From the NCBI RefSeq assembly GCF_041240605.1, contig NZ_CP162487.1:5153001-5217000 (forward strand): 64,000 nt of DNA, in the 5' to 3' direction. The notes below the pieces were generated by a model that saw only the letters and a program-made list of their open reading frames with translations, was not told the origin of the DNA and made no database searches. The position numbers and the translations under genes are program-made. The stretch is from Xanthomonas sp. DAR 80977 (GTDB lineage: Bacteria > Pseudomonadota > Gammaproteobacteria > Xanthomonadales > Xanthomonadaceae). Position 1 is the first letter of the stretch, and every line of letters begins with the position of its first letter. Below are positions 54,207 to 63,800 of the stretch, piece by piece.

Positions 54207-56975
54207 CTAGTGCGCCTCGTCCCAGTTGTCGCCGACGCCGCTGTCCACCACCAGCGGCACCTTCAGCTCGGCGGCGCCGGCCATCAGCCGGGTCACTTCG
54301 GGCAGCAGCGTGTCGACGAAGTCGGCGTCGGCCTCGAACACCAGTTCGTCGTGCACCTGCAGGATCATCAGCGCGCGCGCGCGGTGCTGCTCCAGCCAGG
54401 CGTCTACGGTGACCATGGCGCGCTTGATGATGTCCGCGGCGGTGCCCTGCATCGGCGCGTTGATCGCGGCGCGCTCGGCGCCGGCACGCAGGCCCTGCTG
54501 CTTGGCGTTGATGTCGTTCAGGTACAGGCGACGGCCGAACAGGGTCTCCACGTAGCCCTGGGTGCGCGCCTGCTCGCGCATGCGCTCCATGAAGTCGCGC
54601 ACCCCGGGGTAGCGGCTGAAGTACAGCGCCACGTAGTCCTGCGCCTCGCCGCGGCCGATGCCCAGGTTGCGGGCCAGGCCGAACGCGCTCATGCCGTACA
54701 TCAGGCCGAAGTTGATCGCCTTGGCGGCGCGGCGCTCGTTGCCGGTGACGTCCTCGAGCTTGCGCCCGAACACCTCCGCGGCGGTGGCGCGGTGCACGTC
54801 CACGCCGGCGCCGAAGGCGCGCAGCAGGCCCGCGTCCTCGGACAGGTGGGCCATGATCCGCAGTTCGATCTGCGAGTAGTCGCAGGCGATCAGCTTGCGC
54901 CCGGGCGGGGCGACGAAGGCGCGGCGGATGCGGCGGCCGTCGTCGGTGCGGATCGGGATGTTCTGCAGGTTCGGATCGGCCGAGGACAGGCGTCCGGTGG
55001 CGGCGCCGGCCTGGTGGTAGCTGGTGTGCACGCGGCCGGTGTCGGGATTGATCATCTCCGGCAGCTTGTCGGTATAGGTGCTGCGCAGCTTGGCCAGGCC
55101 GCGGTACTCCAGGATCACCCGCGGCAGTTCGTGCTGCTCGGCGATCGCCTCCAGCGCCTCCTCGTTGGTGCTGGGCTGGCCCTTGGGGGTCTTCAGCAGC
55201 GCCGGCAGCTTCAGTTCGTCGAACAGCACCGCCTGCAGCTGCTTGGGCGAGTCCAGGTTGAAGGTGCGCCCGGCCAGCGCGGTGGCCTTCTGCTGCGCGG
55301 CCAGCATGCGCTGGCTCAGGTCCTGGCTCTGCTTGCGCAGTTCGGCCATGTCCACGCTGACGCCGTTGGCCTCGATCCGCGCCAGCACCGGCACCAGCGG
55401 CATCTCGATCTCGCGGTAGACCCGGGCCAGCGCCGGCTCGGCCTCCAGCTGCGCGGACAGCGCGCGGTGCAGGCGCAGGGTGATGTCGGCGTCCTCGGCG
55501 GCGTAGCCGGTGGCGTCGTCGATGGCCACCTGCGAGAACGCGATCTGCTTGGCGCCCTTGCCGGCCACGTCCTCGTACTTGACCGTGTCGTAGCCCAGGT
55601 AGCGCCGCGCCAGCGAGTCCATGTCGTGGCGGCTGGCGGTGGAATTGAGCACGAAGCTCTCCAGCATGGTGTCGTCGGCGTAGCCGCGCACGTCCACGCC
55701 GTGGCGGCGCAGCACGTGCAGGTCGTACTTGCCGTGCTGGCCGACCTTGGCCTTGGCCGGGTCCTCCAGCAGCGGTTTCAGCGCCGCCAGCGCCAGGCTG
55801 CGGTCCAGCTGCACCGGCGCGCCGGGGTAGTCGTGGCCCAGCGGCAGGTAGTCGGCGCGGCCCGGTTCGATCGCGAAGCTGAGCCCGACCAGGTTGGCGC
55901 GCATCGCGTCCAGCGCGTCGGTCTCGGTATCGAAGGCGAAGCCGGCAGCCGCGCGCAGGCGCGCGAGCAGGTCCTCGAACTGCTCCGGGGTCATGACCGC
56001 GGCGTACTCGCCCTTGGCGGCCAGCGCCGGGTCCAGCGTGTCGTCGATGGGCGCGGCGGCACGGGCGTAGCCGGCGGCGGTGCCGCGCAGGCTGGGCGTG
56101 ACCTCGGCGGCGCCGGCCGGAGCGGCCACGCCGCCGTCCAGGTCGCGCAGCGCCTGGGTGAAGCCGTAGCGCTGGTACAGGCCGCGCAACTGCTCCGGGT
56201 CCTGTTCGCGCAGGCCCAGGGTGCGCGGGCCGCCGGGCAGGGCCACGTCGGTCTTGATCGTGACCAGCTCGCGGTTCAGCGGCAGCCGCGCCAGCGCCGC
56301 GCGCAGGTTCTCGCCGATCTTGCCCTTGATCGCGTCGGCGTTGGCCATCACCCCGTCCAGCGAGCCGTATTCGGCCAGCCACTTGGCCGCGGTCTTGGGG
56401 CCGCACTTGTCCACGCCCGGCACGTTGTCGATGGCGTCGCCCATCAGCGCCAGCAGGTCGACGATCTGGCTCGGCCACACGCCGAACTTCTCCATCACCG
56501 CCGCGTCGGAGTCCATGCGGCTGCCGCTCATGGTGTTGACCAGCTGCACGCCGGGGCGCACCAGCTGGGCGAAGTCCTTGTCGCCGGTGGAGATGGTCAC
56601 CTCCAGGCCGTCGCCGGCGCCCTGCAGGGCCAGCGTGCCGATCACGTCGTCGGCCTCCACCCCGCCCTCGCGCAGGATGGTGATGCCCAGCGCGTGCACG
56701 ATCTGGCACATCGGCTCGACCTGCGCGCGCAGCTCGTCGGGCATCGGCGGGCGGTTGGCCTTGTACTGCGCGTACAGGTCGTCGCGGAAGGTCTTGCCGG
56801 GCGCATCGACCACGAAGGCGACGTACTCCGGGCGCTCCTTCAGCGTGGCGCGCAGCATGTTGACCACGCCGAACAGCGCGCCGGTGGGCTCGCCGGCGGG
56901 GTTGGTCAGCGGAGGAAGCGCGTGGAACGCGCGATACAGGTAACTGGACCCGTCGATCAGGACTAATCGGCTCAT
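54207..56975 (-). CDS. polA: DNA polymerase I
   Basis: A 922-residue polymerase for gap filling and Okazaki-fragment processing. Residues 1-290 are the 5' nuclease (GVVNMLRATLKERPEY; VEADDVIGTLA). Residues 320-510 are the 3'-5' exonuclease with FDTETDALD and YAAEDADITLRL still holding acidic residues; the second motif reads GQHGKYD where GQNLKYD is common. Residues 520-922 form the polymerase with DYSQIELRIMAHLS, RRAAKAINFGLMYGMSAFGL and LQVHDELVFE. Length is normal. It is followed by a G-rich repeat and the sX13-like RNA. Confidence 0.97.
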   Translation of the reverse strand: MSRLVLIDGSSYLYRAFHALPPLTNPAGEPTGALFGVVNMLRATLKERPEYVAFVVDAPGKTFRDDLYAQYKANRPPMPDELRAQVEPMCQIVHALGITILREGGVEADDVIGTLALQGAGDGLEVTISTGDKDFAQLVRPGVQLVNTMSGSRMDSDAAVMEKFGVWPSQIVDLLALMGDAIDNVPGVDKCGPKTAAKWLAEYGSLDGVMANADAIKGKIGENLRAALARLPLNRELVTIKTDVALPGGPRTLGLREQDPEQLRGLYQRYGFTQALRDLDGGVAAPAGAAEVTPSLRGTAAGYARAAAPIDDTLDPALAAKGEYAAVMTPEQFEDLLARLRAAAGFAFDTETDALDAMRANLVGLSFAIEPGRADYLPLGHDYPGAPVQLDRSLALAALKPLLEDPAKAKVGQHGKYDLHVLRRHGVDVRGYADDTMLESFVLNSTASRHDMDSLARRYLGYDTVKYEDVAGKGAKQIAFSQVAIDDATGYAAEDADITLRLHRALSAQLEAEPALARVYREIEMPLVPVLARIEANGVSVDMAELRKQSQDLSQRMLAAQQKATALAGRTFNLDSPKQLQAVLFDELKLPALLKTPKGQPSTNEEALEAIAEQHELPRVILEYRGLAKLRSTYTDKLPEMINPDTGRVHTSYHQAGAATGRLSSADPNLQNIPIRTDDGRRIRRAFVAPPGRKLIACDYSQIELRIMAHLSEDAGLLRAFGAGVDVHRATAAEVFGRKLEDVTGNERRAAKAINFGLMYGMSAFGLARNLGIGRGEAQDYVALYFSRYPGVRDFMERMREQARTQGYVETLFGRRLYLNDINAKQQGLRAGAERAAINAPMQGTAADIIKRAMVTVDAWLEQHRARALMILQVHDELVFEADADFVDTLLPEVTRLMAGAAELKVPLVVDSGVGDNWDEAH

Positions 56976-57024
56976 CGGGCAATTCTACGCCGGGCGGGGC
57001 TTGGGACCGCCTTGGCGCCTCTTC

Positions 57025-57250
57025 CGCCCGGAGAGGGGTTGGGGGAGGGTGCGGCGCGAAGCGTCTCGTGGAGTTTGGGTGCATGAGGCTTCGCCCGGAC
57101 CCTCATCCGCCCCTGCGGGGCACCTTCCCCCGAAAAGGGGGCCATGGTCCCGATGGGAGAAGGAACAGCCGCTAGCCCCTCTCCCATCGGGAGAGGGGTT
57201 GGGGTGAGGGTCCGGCGCGAAGCGACTCGCGGAATTGGGCGCACGCGGCT
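57025..57250. repeat. Duplicated intergenic module with hairpins
   Basis: Two similar modules of about 55 nt (57031-57085 and 57190-57245) begin GAGAGGGGTTGGGG and continue through GGCGCGAAGCG. Between them is a hairpin with a perfect 10-bp stem (CCCCTCTCCC-ATC-GGGAGAGGGG, 57176-57198). Repeats of the type 'CTCCC...GGGAGAGGGGTTGGGGTGAGGG' are common between Xanthomonas genes. It fills most of the gap between polA and the lipoprotein gene; no gene is supported in it. Confidence 0.8.
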
Positions 57251-57325
57251 GCGCCCTTCGCGCACCGAATGCGGCCGCGCGGCGCATAATCGGCGGCGAC
57301 GACTTCGGCTGTGGAGAATGCTGCG

Positions 57326-57613
57326 ATGAAAGCCCTGATGCTGGTTCCGCTGTTGCTGCTGGCGGGCTGCGCCTCGACCGGGATCGGCCCCGACGGCCCG
57401 CCGGTGGACGTCCGCGGCGCGGACGTGACCCACCGCACCATGGACAACGGCGACAGCGTGGACGAATACCGGGTCTCCGGCCAGCTGCGCGCGGTCAAGG
57501 TGACCCCGGCCAACGCCCCGGCCTACTATCTGTACGACCAGAACGGCGACGGGCACATGGACGGCAGCAAGGACAACGTGTCGCCGGTGTACTGGAAGCT
57601 GTACAGCTGGTAA
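57326..57613 (+). CDS. DUF2782 family lipoprotein
   Basis: A 95-residue lipoprotein with a lipobox LLAGC (Cys 15), followed by the DUF2782 pattern VDEYRVSGQLRAVKVTPANA, then APAYYLYDQNGDGHMDG. The family is periplasmic and of unknown function and is encoded beside polA in many gammaproteobacteria, as here (divergent). The ATG at 57326 is preceded by GGAG; an upstream ATG at 57311 would spoil the signal peptide. Confidence 0.85.
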   Translation: MKALMLVPLLLLAGCASTGIGPDGPPVDVRGADVTHRTMDNGDSVDEYRVSGQLRAVKVTPANAPAYYLYDQNGDGHMDGSKDNVSPVYWKLYSW

Positions 57614-57744
57614 GCCCGGCCGCTGGAACCCTGCCGCGTCGGCCGCCGTCGGGACCGGGAACCAGCGACCCGGCGCGGCGCGAGCGCAGCGCTTCCTGGC
57701 CTGCAGGATGGAAAGCAGGCGCCGCTGCCGCGCGCCGCGGTTGC

Positions 57745-58140
57745 CTACAGCGTGATCGCGGCGAAGGCCGGGATCGCCGGGAAGCCGGCCGGAGCCGCGG
57801 CGGTACCGGCCGTCTTGACCCCGTTGCGGTACCACAGGTAGTACGGATAGATGGTCGCCGCCGGGTTCTGGCCCAGGCCATGGTCGGCCGAATAGGCGCC
57901 ATTGTTCGCGGTGACCTTGACCAGCAACGGCAGCCGCTGCTTGGTGAACGCCGCATCGCAGACCGCGCAGGGAAACGCGTCCTGCACGATCAGGAACGGC
58001 CCGGCCGCCGCCTTCGCCCCGAGCGCGTTGTAGACGCCGATCTCCGAATGCTGCTGCTTGCCCTGGCCGCTGACCGAGCCGGTGGCACCGGATTTCCATT
58101 TGCCGTTGGCGACGTAATAGCCTTCGGTGTTGATGGTCAT
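57745..58140 (-). CDS. Deaminase-fold protein (HSE + PCxxC), candidate antibacterial effector
   Basis: A 131-residue freestanding protein. Residues about 31-33 read HSE and 57-61 PCAVC (in QDAFPCAVCDAAFT), the two zinc-binding signatures of the cytidine deaminase-like superfamily (H-x-E and P-C-x-x-C). Bacterial toxins that deaminate nucleic acids or nucleotides use this fold, but the substrate cannot be inferred. A good GGAG lies 7 nt before ATG 58140. It follows the M35 peptidase gene by 42 nt in the same direction. No signal peptide is present, which fits type VI delivery or a cytosolic role. It might instead be a non-toxic enzyme. Confidence 0.6.
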   Translation of the reverse strand: MTINTEGYYVANGKWKSGATGSVSGQGKQQHSEIGVYNALGAKAAAGPFLIVQDAFPCAVCDAAFTKQRLPLLVKVTANNGAYSADHGLGQNPAATIYPYYLWYRNGVKTAGTAAAPAGFPAIPAFAAITL

Positions 58141-58182
58141 GCGCGATCTCCTTGCAGGTTGTGTGGGGGGAATGGGGACGGC

Positions 58183-59229
58183 TCAGCCGCGCGCGGCGAT
58201 CAGCACGCGCTTGGTGAACTGCCCGTAGTTGTCCGCATTGACCAGCGCATAGGCGGGATGGAACTGCGCCAGGACCTTGTCCATCGCCTCGGTGCTGCTC
58301 TGGTGGGCGAACGGCTCCCTCGAGTTGCCGAAATCGGCATGCGCCGGATCGTCGCTGACCCGCGCGCACTGGAAGGCGCCTGCCGCGTCGAGGTCCGGCA
58401 CGTCCACCGCGTTCAATGCGCCGTGCGCGAACTCGTGCGCCAGGGTGGCGATGGTGTCGTCGGTGCTCTTCTCGTAGTTGCCGCCGCCGAGGAAGGCGCG
58501 CCCCATCAGCATCTCCACCTTCCCGCTCAGCGACAGTTCGCCCTTGGCGCTCTTGGCCACCAGGTTGCGGCGCACGCAGCCGCCGTAGGTGTCGGCCCAT
58601 TGCACGCGGTTGCGCACGTCGATGAAGTCCGGCGTGCCATCGAACGCCAGCACCAGCGCGCGGAAATTCTCGACCAGCTTCTGCAGGCGCGCGGCGTCGT
58701 AGGCGCCGAAGAAGTCCAGACAGGCGCGCTCCGGCGGCGGCACCGGGGCGGCGGCGAAGCGCTTGAGCCTGGCCGCCTCGAGCACCGCATCGCGGGCCAG
58801 CGTCACCGCCGCGCGGGCGCGCCGCACCGCCTCGTTGACGCGCGCGATTTCCGCGGTGGTCAGCGCCGCCACGCGTTGCGCCACCGGCAACAACGCGCCG
58901 CCATGCAGCGCCGGATCGTAGGCGACCAGCCGCCAGCCGACCGGCAGCACCTGGGTCGGGGCCGCGCCTCCGGCCGGCGCCGCGGCCGGCACCGCCGATT
59001 GGCGGACCACCTCGGCATTCAGTTCGTCGGCCGCCGGCCGCAACCTGGCGTATTCGGCGGCCTGCGCGGACTTCCACGCGTCGAACTGGATGCGCACCGC
59101 GTTCACGTTGGCCCCGTTCGCCCCGTTGCCCTGCTTCGCCCAGGCCAGCACGGCGATGTCCACGCGTTTCAGTTCGGCGCTGCGCGGCTGCAGGCGCGCC
59201 TTGAGTTCCCATTCGCTGACGATGCCCAT
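58183..59229 (-). CDS. M35 (aspzincin) metallopeptidase, candidate type VI-linked effector
   Basis: A 348-residue protein. The C-terminal 190 residues hold the zinc motif LAHEFAHGALN (HExxH) and NADNYGQFTKRV, the latter typical of the aspzincin/Lys-specific endopeptidase branch of M35, with several cysteines (CLDFFG, GGCVRRN). Residues 1-150 are helical, Ala-rich and of unknown role. There is no signal peptide, whereas secreted M35 enzymes normally have one, so another route of export, such as type VI, is suggested by the neighbouring tssA. The ATG at 59229 has GGAGT upstream. Confidence 0.75.
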   Translation of the reverse strand: MGIVSEWELKARLQPRSAELKRVDIAVLAWAKQGNGANGANVNAVRIQFDAWKSAQAAEYARLRPAADELNAEVVRQSAVPAAAPAGGAAPTQVLPVGWRLVAYDPALHGGALLPVAQRVAALTTAEIARVNEAVRRARAAVTLARDAVLEAARLKRFAAAPVPPPERACLDFFGAYDAARLQKLVENFRALVLAFDGTPDFIDVRNRVQWADTYGGCVRRNLVAKSAKGELSLSGKVEMLMGRAFLGGGNYEKSTDDTIATLAHEFAHGALNAVDVPDLDAAGAFQCARVSDDPAHADFGNSREPFAHQSSTEAMDKVLAQFHPAYALVNADNYGQFTKRVLIAARG

Positions 59230-59701
59230 GCTGCGACTCCTCGGTCCGGTGGCGGGCGCCGGTCGCACGATGCGACGGCGGCGCGGTGGCTGGACGCGTG
59301 CGCGGCTGGCAGTGCACCGGCGGCGCGTGGCGTCCTTGGCAGCCAGCGTCGGCGCAAGCCGCAGGCCGGACCATCGGTGCAAACCTGATTCCGTGCTGCC
59401 GCGGGGCCGAGGGATCGGCGCGCGCCGTGGGCCGGCGGCGGCATGCGCGTGGCGAATGCGCACGCGACGGCACGCAGCGGGCGGCAGGCGCCGCCCTTGC
59501 GATGGGATCCGTTCGTTCGCGGAGGAGAGCGGCGCACCCGCGTGCGTGCGCGTGATGCAACCCGGTTACGCGCCTTGCCTTGCAGCCGAGCGGCGCACGC
59601 GATGCGGGACGCGAGCCTCTACTTAATCTGCCCTAGACGCCGCCGTGCAACGGCGCGAACACCCGCGCGCCGTGCACGGGCGTGGCGCCGCGATGCCGCG
59701 G
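59230..59701. other. Intergenic stretch, no supported gene
   Basis: The 472 bases between tssA and the peptidase gene contain only overlapping frames without recognisable features. It probably holds the promoter of the peptidase-deaminase unit, but I see no convincing -35/-10 pair. Confidence 0.5.
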
Positions 59702-60751
59702 CTACGCGTCCTCGTCGCGAACGCCGGCCACGTGCTGCAGTTCGCTGACCCCGCCCGGGGCCAGTTCCTTGAGCAGGTCCAGGAAGTTGCGCCCGACCAG
59801 GCGCTGCGCCCGGCGCAGCAGCAGCGGCACCGGGCTGGAGGGTTCGTGGCTGGCGTAGTAGGCGCAGATCTCGTCGAGCCGGCGCATCACGTCGTCGGGG
59901 CTGGCGATGCGCGCATTGCCGCCGGCAGCGGCGGGCGCGGCCGCGCCGCCCTGCCCGTCGGCCTGCTCCTCGCCCGCCGCGTCGCCCTCGGCTGCGCCGC
60001 CGTTGCGCGCGGTCCATTGCGGCAGCAGGAAGCGTTCCAGGTCGCGCAGGTCGCCGAGCAGCGGCTTGAGGTCCGGCGCGGCGCTGCCGATGCGCTCGGC
60101 GAACAGCGCGTCCAGCTCGCGCGCCAGCTGCTGCGCGCGCTGCACCGCGGCCACGGTCTCGCCCAGCGCTTCCAGCGGGCAATCCAGGCAGCAGGCCTCG
60201 ATCTCGGTCAGCGACGGCACGCTGTCGCCGGCGTTGGCCGGTTTCACGCTGCCGTTGGCCACGCGCAGGTCGCGCAGGCTGAAGCGGCCCAGCCGCGGCG
60301 ACTGCACGAAGGCGGTGCTGCGCAGCGCGCCGAGCAGGCCCAGCGGATCGCCCAGCGCGACCACGGCGTTGACCCGCGCGGTCGGGTCGTCGTCGTCCTC
60401 GGCGTCCAGCTGCGGATGCACGCTGTCCCAGCGCTGCGCCAGCAGCGCGTGCACCAGGGCCAGGCCGTCGGCCCAGCCGGGCAGGCCGCGCAGGCGCAGC
60501 CAGGCCGCGCTCAGGTGGATCGCCACGCGCAGGTCGTGGCTGCGGCGGAACAGCGCCAGCGCCAGGGTCTGCACCTTGTCCCAATCCGGCTCCTCGGCGG
60601 CGATGACGCTGTCGCCGACCGCGCGCTCGGCCTTGTTCGCCGCGGCACGGTCCAGCGCCAGGAACTCGGGGTCGTATTCCAGGTCGGGACCGGAGGCGGC
60701 ATCGTCGGCGATCGGCGCCAGCAGTGCGTCGAGGGTCTGTTCGGTGGTCAT
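59702..60751 (-). CDS. tssA: Type VI secretion system baseplate/cap protein TssA
   Basis: A 349-residue TssA. The N-terminal ImpA domain (residues about 5-180) shows LDALLAPIADDAASGPDLEYDPEFLAL and the core HDLRVAIHLSAAWLRLRGLPG, here cited in parts; the C-terminal ring-forming part has EPSSPVPLLLRRAQRLVGRNFLDLL. TssA primes and guides sheath assembly. The ATG at 60751 has GGAG nine bases upstream; the ATG at 60757 is too close to it. No other tss gene is in the window, so the remaining cluster must lie elsewhere. The adhesin gene ends 75-80 nt upstream. Confidence 0.9.
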   Translation of the reverse strand: MTTEQTLDALLAPIADDAASGPDLEYDPEFLALDRAAANKAERAVGDSVIAAEEPDWDKVQTLALALFRRSHDLRVAIHLSAAWLRLRGLPGWADGLALVHALLAQRWDSVHPQLDAEDDDDPTARVNAVVALGDPLGLLGALRSTAFVQSPRLGRFSLRDLRVANGSVKPANAGDSVPSLTEIEACCLDCPLEALGETVAAVQRAQQLARELDALFAERIGSAAPDLKPLLGDLRDLERFLLPQWTARNGGAAEGDAAGEEQADGQGGAAAPAAAGGNARIASPDDVMRRLDEICAYYASHEPSSPVPLLLRRAQRLVGRNFLDLLKELAPGGVSELQHVAGVRDEDA

Positions 60752-60831
60752 GCGCATTCACTCCGGGTCGGGATCGGCCGGCGTGGCGATGGCGCACGCC
60801 GGCAGGGAAACGGGACGGTGGCGCGGTGCGC

Positions 60832-63800
60832 TCACTCCTGCGTGCACTGCGCATCCGGATCGTCCGCATCGCAGGCCGGCTGCTGGTCGGCCGGCAGGCG
60901 CAGGCCCGGCTTGACCAGGCCGAACGCGCGGTAGTTGGCGTTGGCCGCGCTCAGGTCGACGTAGGCGATGGTGCGGTTGCTGGAACTCTGCGCGCGGCTG
61001 GCGAACACCGAGGTCGGCACGTTGATGCCCGACTCGCCGACCACGCCGAGCAGGCTGCCGTCGGCGGCGACCGCATAGAAGTACGCCGGCGGCTGGCCGA
61101 TCGCCGCCACGGTCTGGTTGCTCACGCCCAGCACGTAGATCGGGTTGGCGGCGGTGCCGATGCGGCCGCTGGCCGAGAACGTGCCGGCGCCGTCGTACAG
61201 CCAGGCGGTGTCGGTCTGCAGCAGGTCGCCGAGCACCGCCAGGTACAGCGCCGAGGTGCCGGCGTCGACGGTGTAGGCGCTGCCGTCGAGCGCGGACAGG
61301 GTCAGGCTCTGGCCATTGGTCAGGCTGAAGCCGCCGGGCGAGGAAAAATCGCCGAGGGTGCCGATGCGGTTGTCGATCGCCGCACCGGCGGCGCCCAGCC
61401 GGGTGCTGCCGCCGACCTTGCCGCTCAACGTGTTCGCGCTGATGCGGCCGCCGCCGGTTTCGCTCAGGTCGCCGCCGGCCTCCAGCCACACGCCCTGCCC
61501 GCCGAGCGCGCCGCCGATCGCCAGATCGCCGCCCGCGTCCAGGCGCAGCGCGCCGGCGACCGCGACCGGACCGGTCACGCTCAGGTCGCCCAGCGTGCGC
61601 AGGCTCAGCTGGGTCGCGCTGAACGCGCCGAGTGCGGCGATCGCATTGTCGCCGGCCAGGCTGGTGGCGCCGCCGGAGCTGCCGCTCAGCGAGGCGGCAC
61701 GCAACGTGCCGGCGGTCTGCGCGATCGCGCCGCCGCTGCGCAACTGCAGCGCGCCGCTGCTGCTCACGTCGTGGCCCAGGGCCAGGTCGCCGCCGGCGCT
61801 CAAGCCGATGCTGCTGCCGCTCAGCGTGCCGGCCGTGCGCAGCGCGCCGGCCGCGCTCAGCGCCAGCGTGCCGCTGGCCTGCGCCGCCACCGTCAAATCG
61901 TTGCGATCGGCGATGGCGATGTCGCCGCCGCTTGCCTGCACTGTGCCCTGGAAATCGTTGCCGGCATCGGTCAGCGCGATCGCGCCGCTGCAGGCATCCA
62001 GGGTGGTGGCGCCGGCGACGGTCAGCGCGCCGCGCTGGCCGATGCCGCCACCGCTCGCCGCCGGCGTGGCGGCGCTGGCGGCGACGATGGCGGACGCGCT
62101 GGCGCCGGCGGCGTCGCTGCGCGCGACCAGGTCGCCGCCGATGCTGCCCTGGCCCAGCGACAGGGCGCCGCCGCTGGTCACGTTCAGTGCCGCGACCGCC
62201 ACGCTGCCCAGCGCCAGGGCGTTGCGGTCGCGCAGGGTGACGGCGCCGCCGGCGAGGTTCACTTCGCCCTGGAAGTCGTTGCCGGCCGCGTCCAGCGCGA
62301 TCGCGCCGGCGCCGCTGTCGATCGTGGTGCTGCCGGCCACCTGCAATGCAGCGCGCTGGGTCACCGCGCCGCCGCCGCTGGCGGCGACCAGGTCGCCGGC
62401 GATGCTGCCCTGGCCCAGGGTCAGCGCGCCCTGGCTGGCGACGTCGAGCGATCCCAGGGACAGCGTGCCCAGGGACAGCGCATTGGCGTCGCGGATGCGC
62501 GCGGCGGCGCCGCTGAGCGCGAGCAGGCCCTGGAAATCGTTGCCGGCGGCGTCGAGCGCGATCGCGCCGCTGCCGGTGGCGATCGCGGTATCGCCGGTCA
62601 CGGTCAATGCGCCGTTCTGGCTCAGCGCGCCGGTGGTGGCGAGCTGCAGCGCGGTGGCGTTGGAGGCGCCCAGGGTCAGCGCGCCGAGCGCGTCGATGCG
62701 GACGGCGCCGCCGTCGAACGCCAGGGTGCCGGCGAAGCGGTTGGCCTGGTCCAGCGTGATCGCGCCGCTGCCGGCGATCAGGCGTGTGGCACCGCCGATG
62801 TCGAGCGCGCCGCTCTGGCCGATCGCGGCATTGCCGCTGTCGGCCTGCAGGGCGCCGCGTACGCTGCCGCTGCCGAGGTTCAGCGCGCCGCCGCTGCTCA
62901 CCGCCAGGCTGTCGACCGACAGCGTGCCCAGGGTCAGCGCACCGCTGTCGTGCAACTGCACCGCGCCGCCGGCGATGTCCACCGTGCCGGCGAAATGGTT
63001 GCCGGTGCCGCTCAGGACGATGCCGCCGCTGCCGGTCGCCAGGCTGGTGCTGCCGCCGACCGTCAACGCGCCGGCCGACTGCACGATGGCCGCGTTGTCC
63101 GTGCTCAGCAGCAGCGTGCCGGTCGCGGCGACGTCGTCGGCCAGGCTCAGGCCGCTGCCGCCGCTCAGGGTCAGGTTGTGGCCGCTCAGCGCGCCGCCCA
63201 GGCGCAGGCTGCCGTGGCGGGCGACCAGGCTCAGGTCGCTGCTGCCGGTGGCGATCGCACCGCTCGGCAGGTCGAGCGAACCGTCGGCGAGCAGCGACAG
63301 CGCGGCGTTGTTGCCGTTGTGCAGCGAGGCGATGCTCAGGTCGTTGCGGTCGGCGAGCTGGATGCCGCTGCCGCTGAGATCGACCGCGCCGACGAAGTCG
63401 TTGCCGGCGTTGGCGAGCGCGATCGATCCGCTGCCGGCGTCGATGCTGCTGGTGCCGGCGACGGTGAGGGCGCTGCCGGCGGACTGCGAGATGCCGACAT
63501 TCGTGGTCTGCAGCCGCAGCGTGTCGCGGGCGGTGACGTCGGCAGCGAGGACGATGCCGCCGGCGCCGCTCAGGTCCAGCCGGGTCCCGGCCAAGGCCGC
63601 CGCGGTGGTCAGCACGCCGCCGCTGCGCAGGGTCAGGTCGGCGCTGCCGGTGTCGATCGCCGTGGCCGGCAGCACCAGCGTGCCGCCTGCGCTCAACGAC
63701 AACGCGCTGTTGCTGCCCAGGGCCAGCGCGCCGATGCTCAGGTCGTTGGCGTCGGCCAGGGCGATGCCGCGGCCGCTGGCGCTGACCGCCTGGCCGAAGT

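Noticed and set aside
59230..59640. Several overlapping frames of 90-180 codons between tssA and the M35 gene
   Set aside because: All are arginine-rich, mutually overlapping, and lack start signals; a missing immunity gene was looked for here but none could be supported.
63400..63702. Apparent start codon (TTG) of the adhesin at 63702
   Set aside because: The repeat pattern and the open frame continue to the right edge, so the true start is outside the window.
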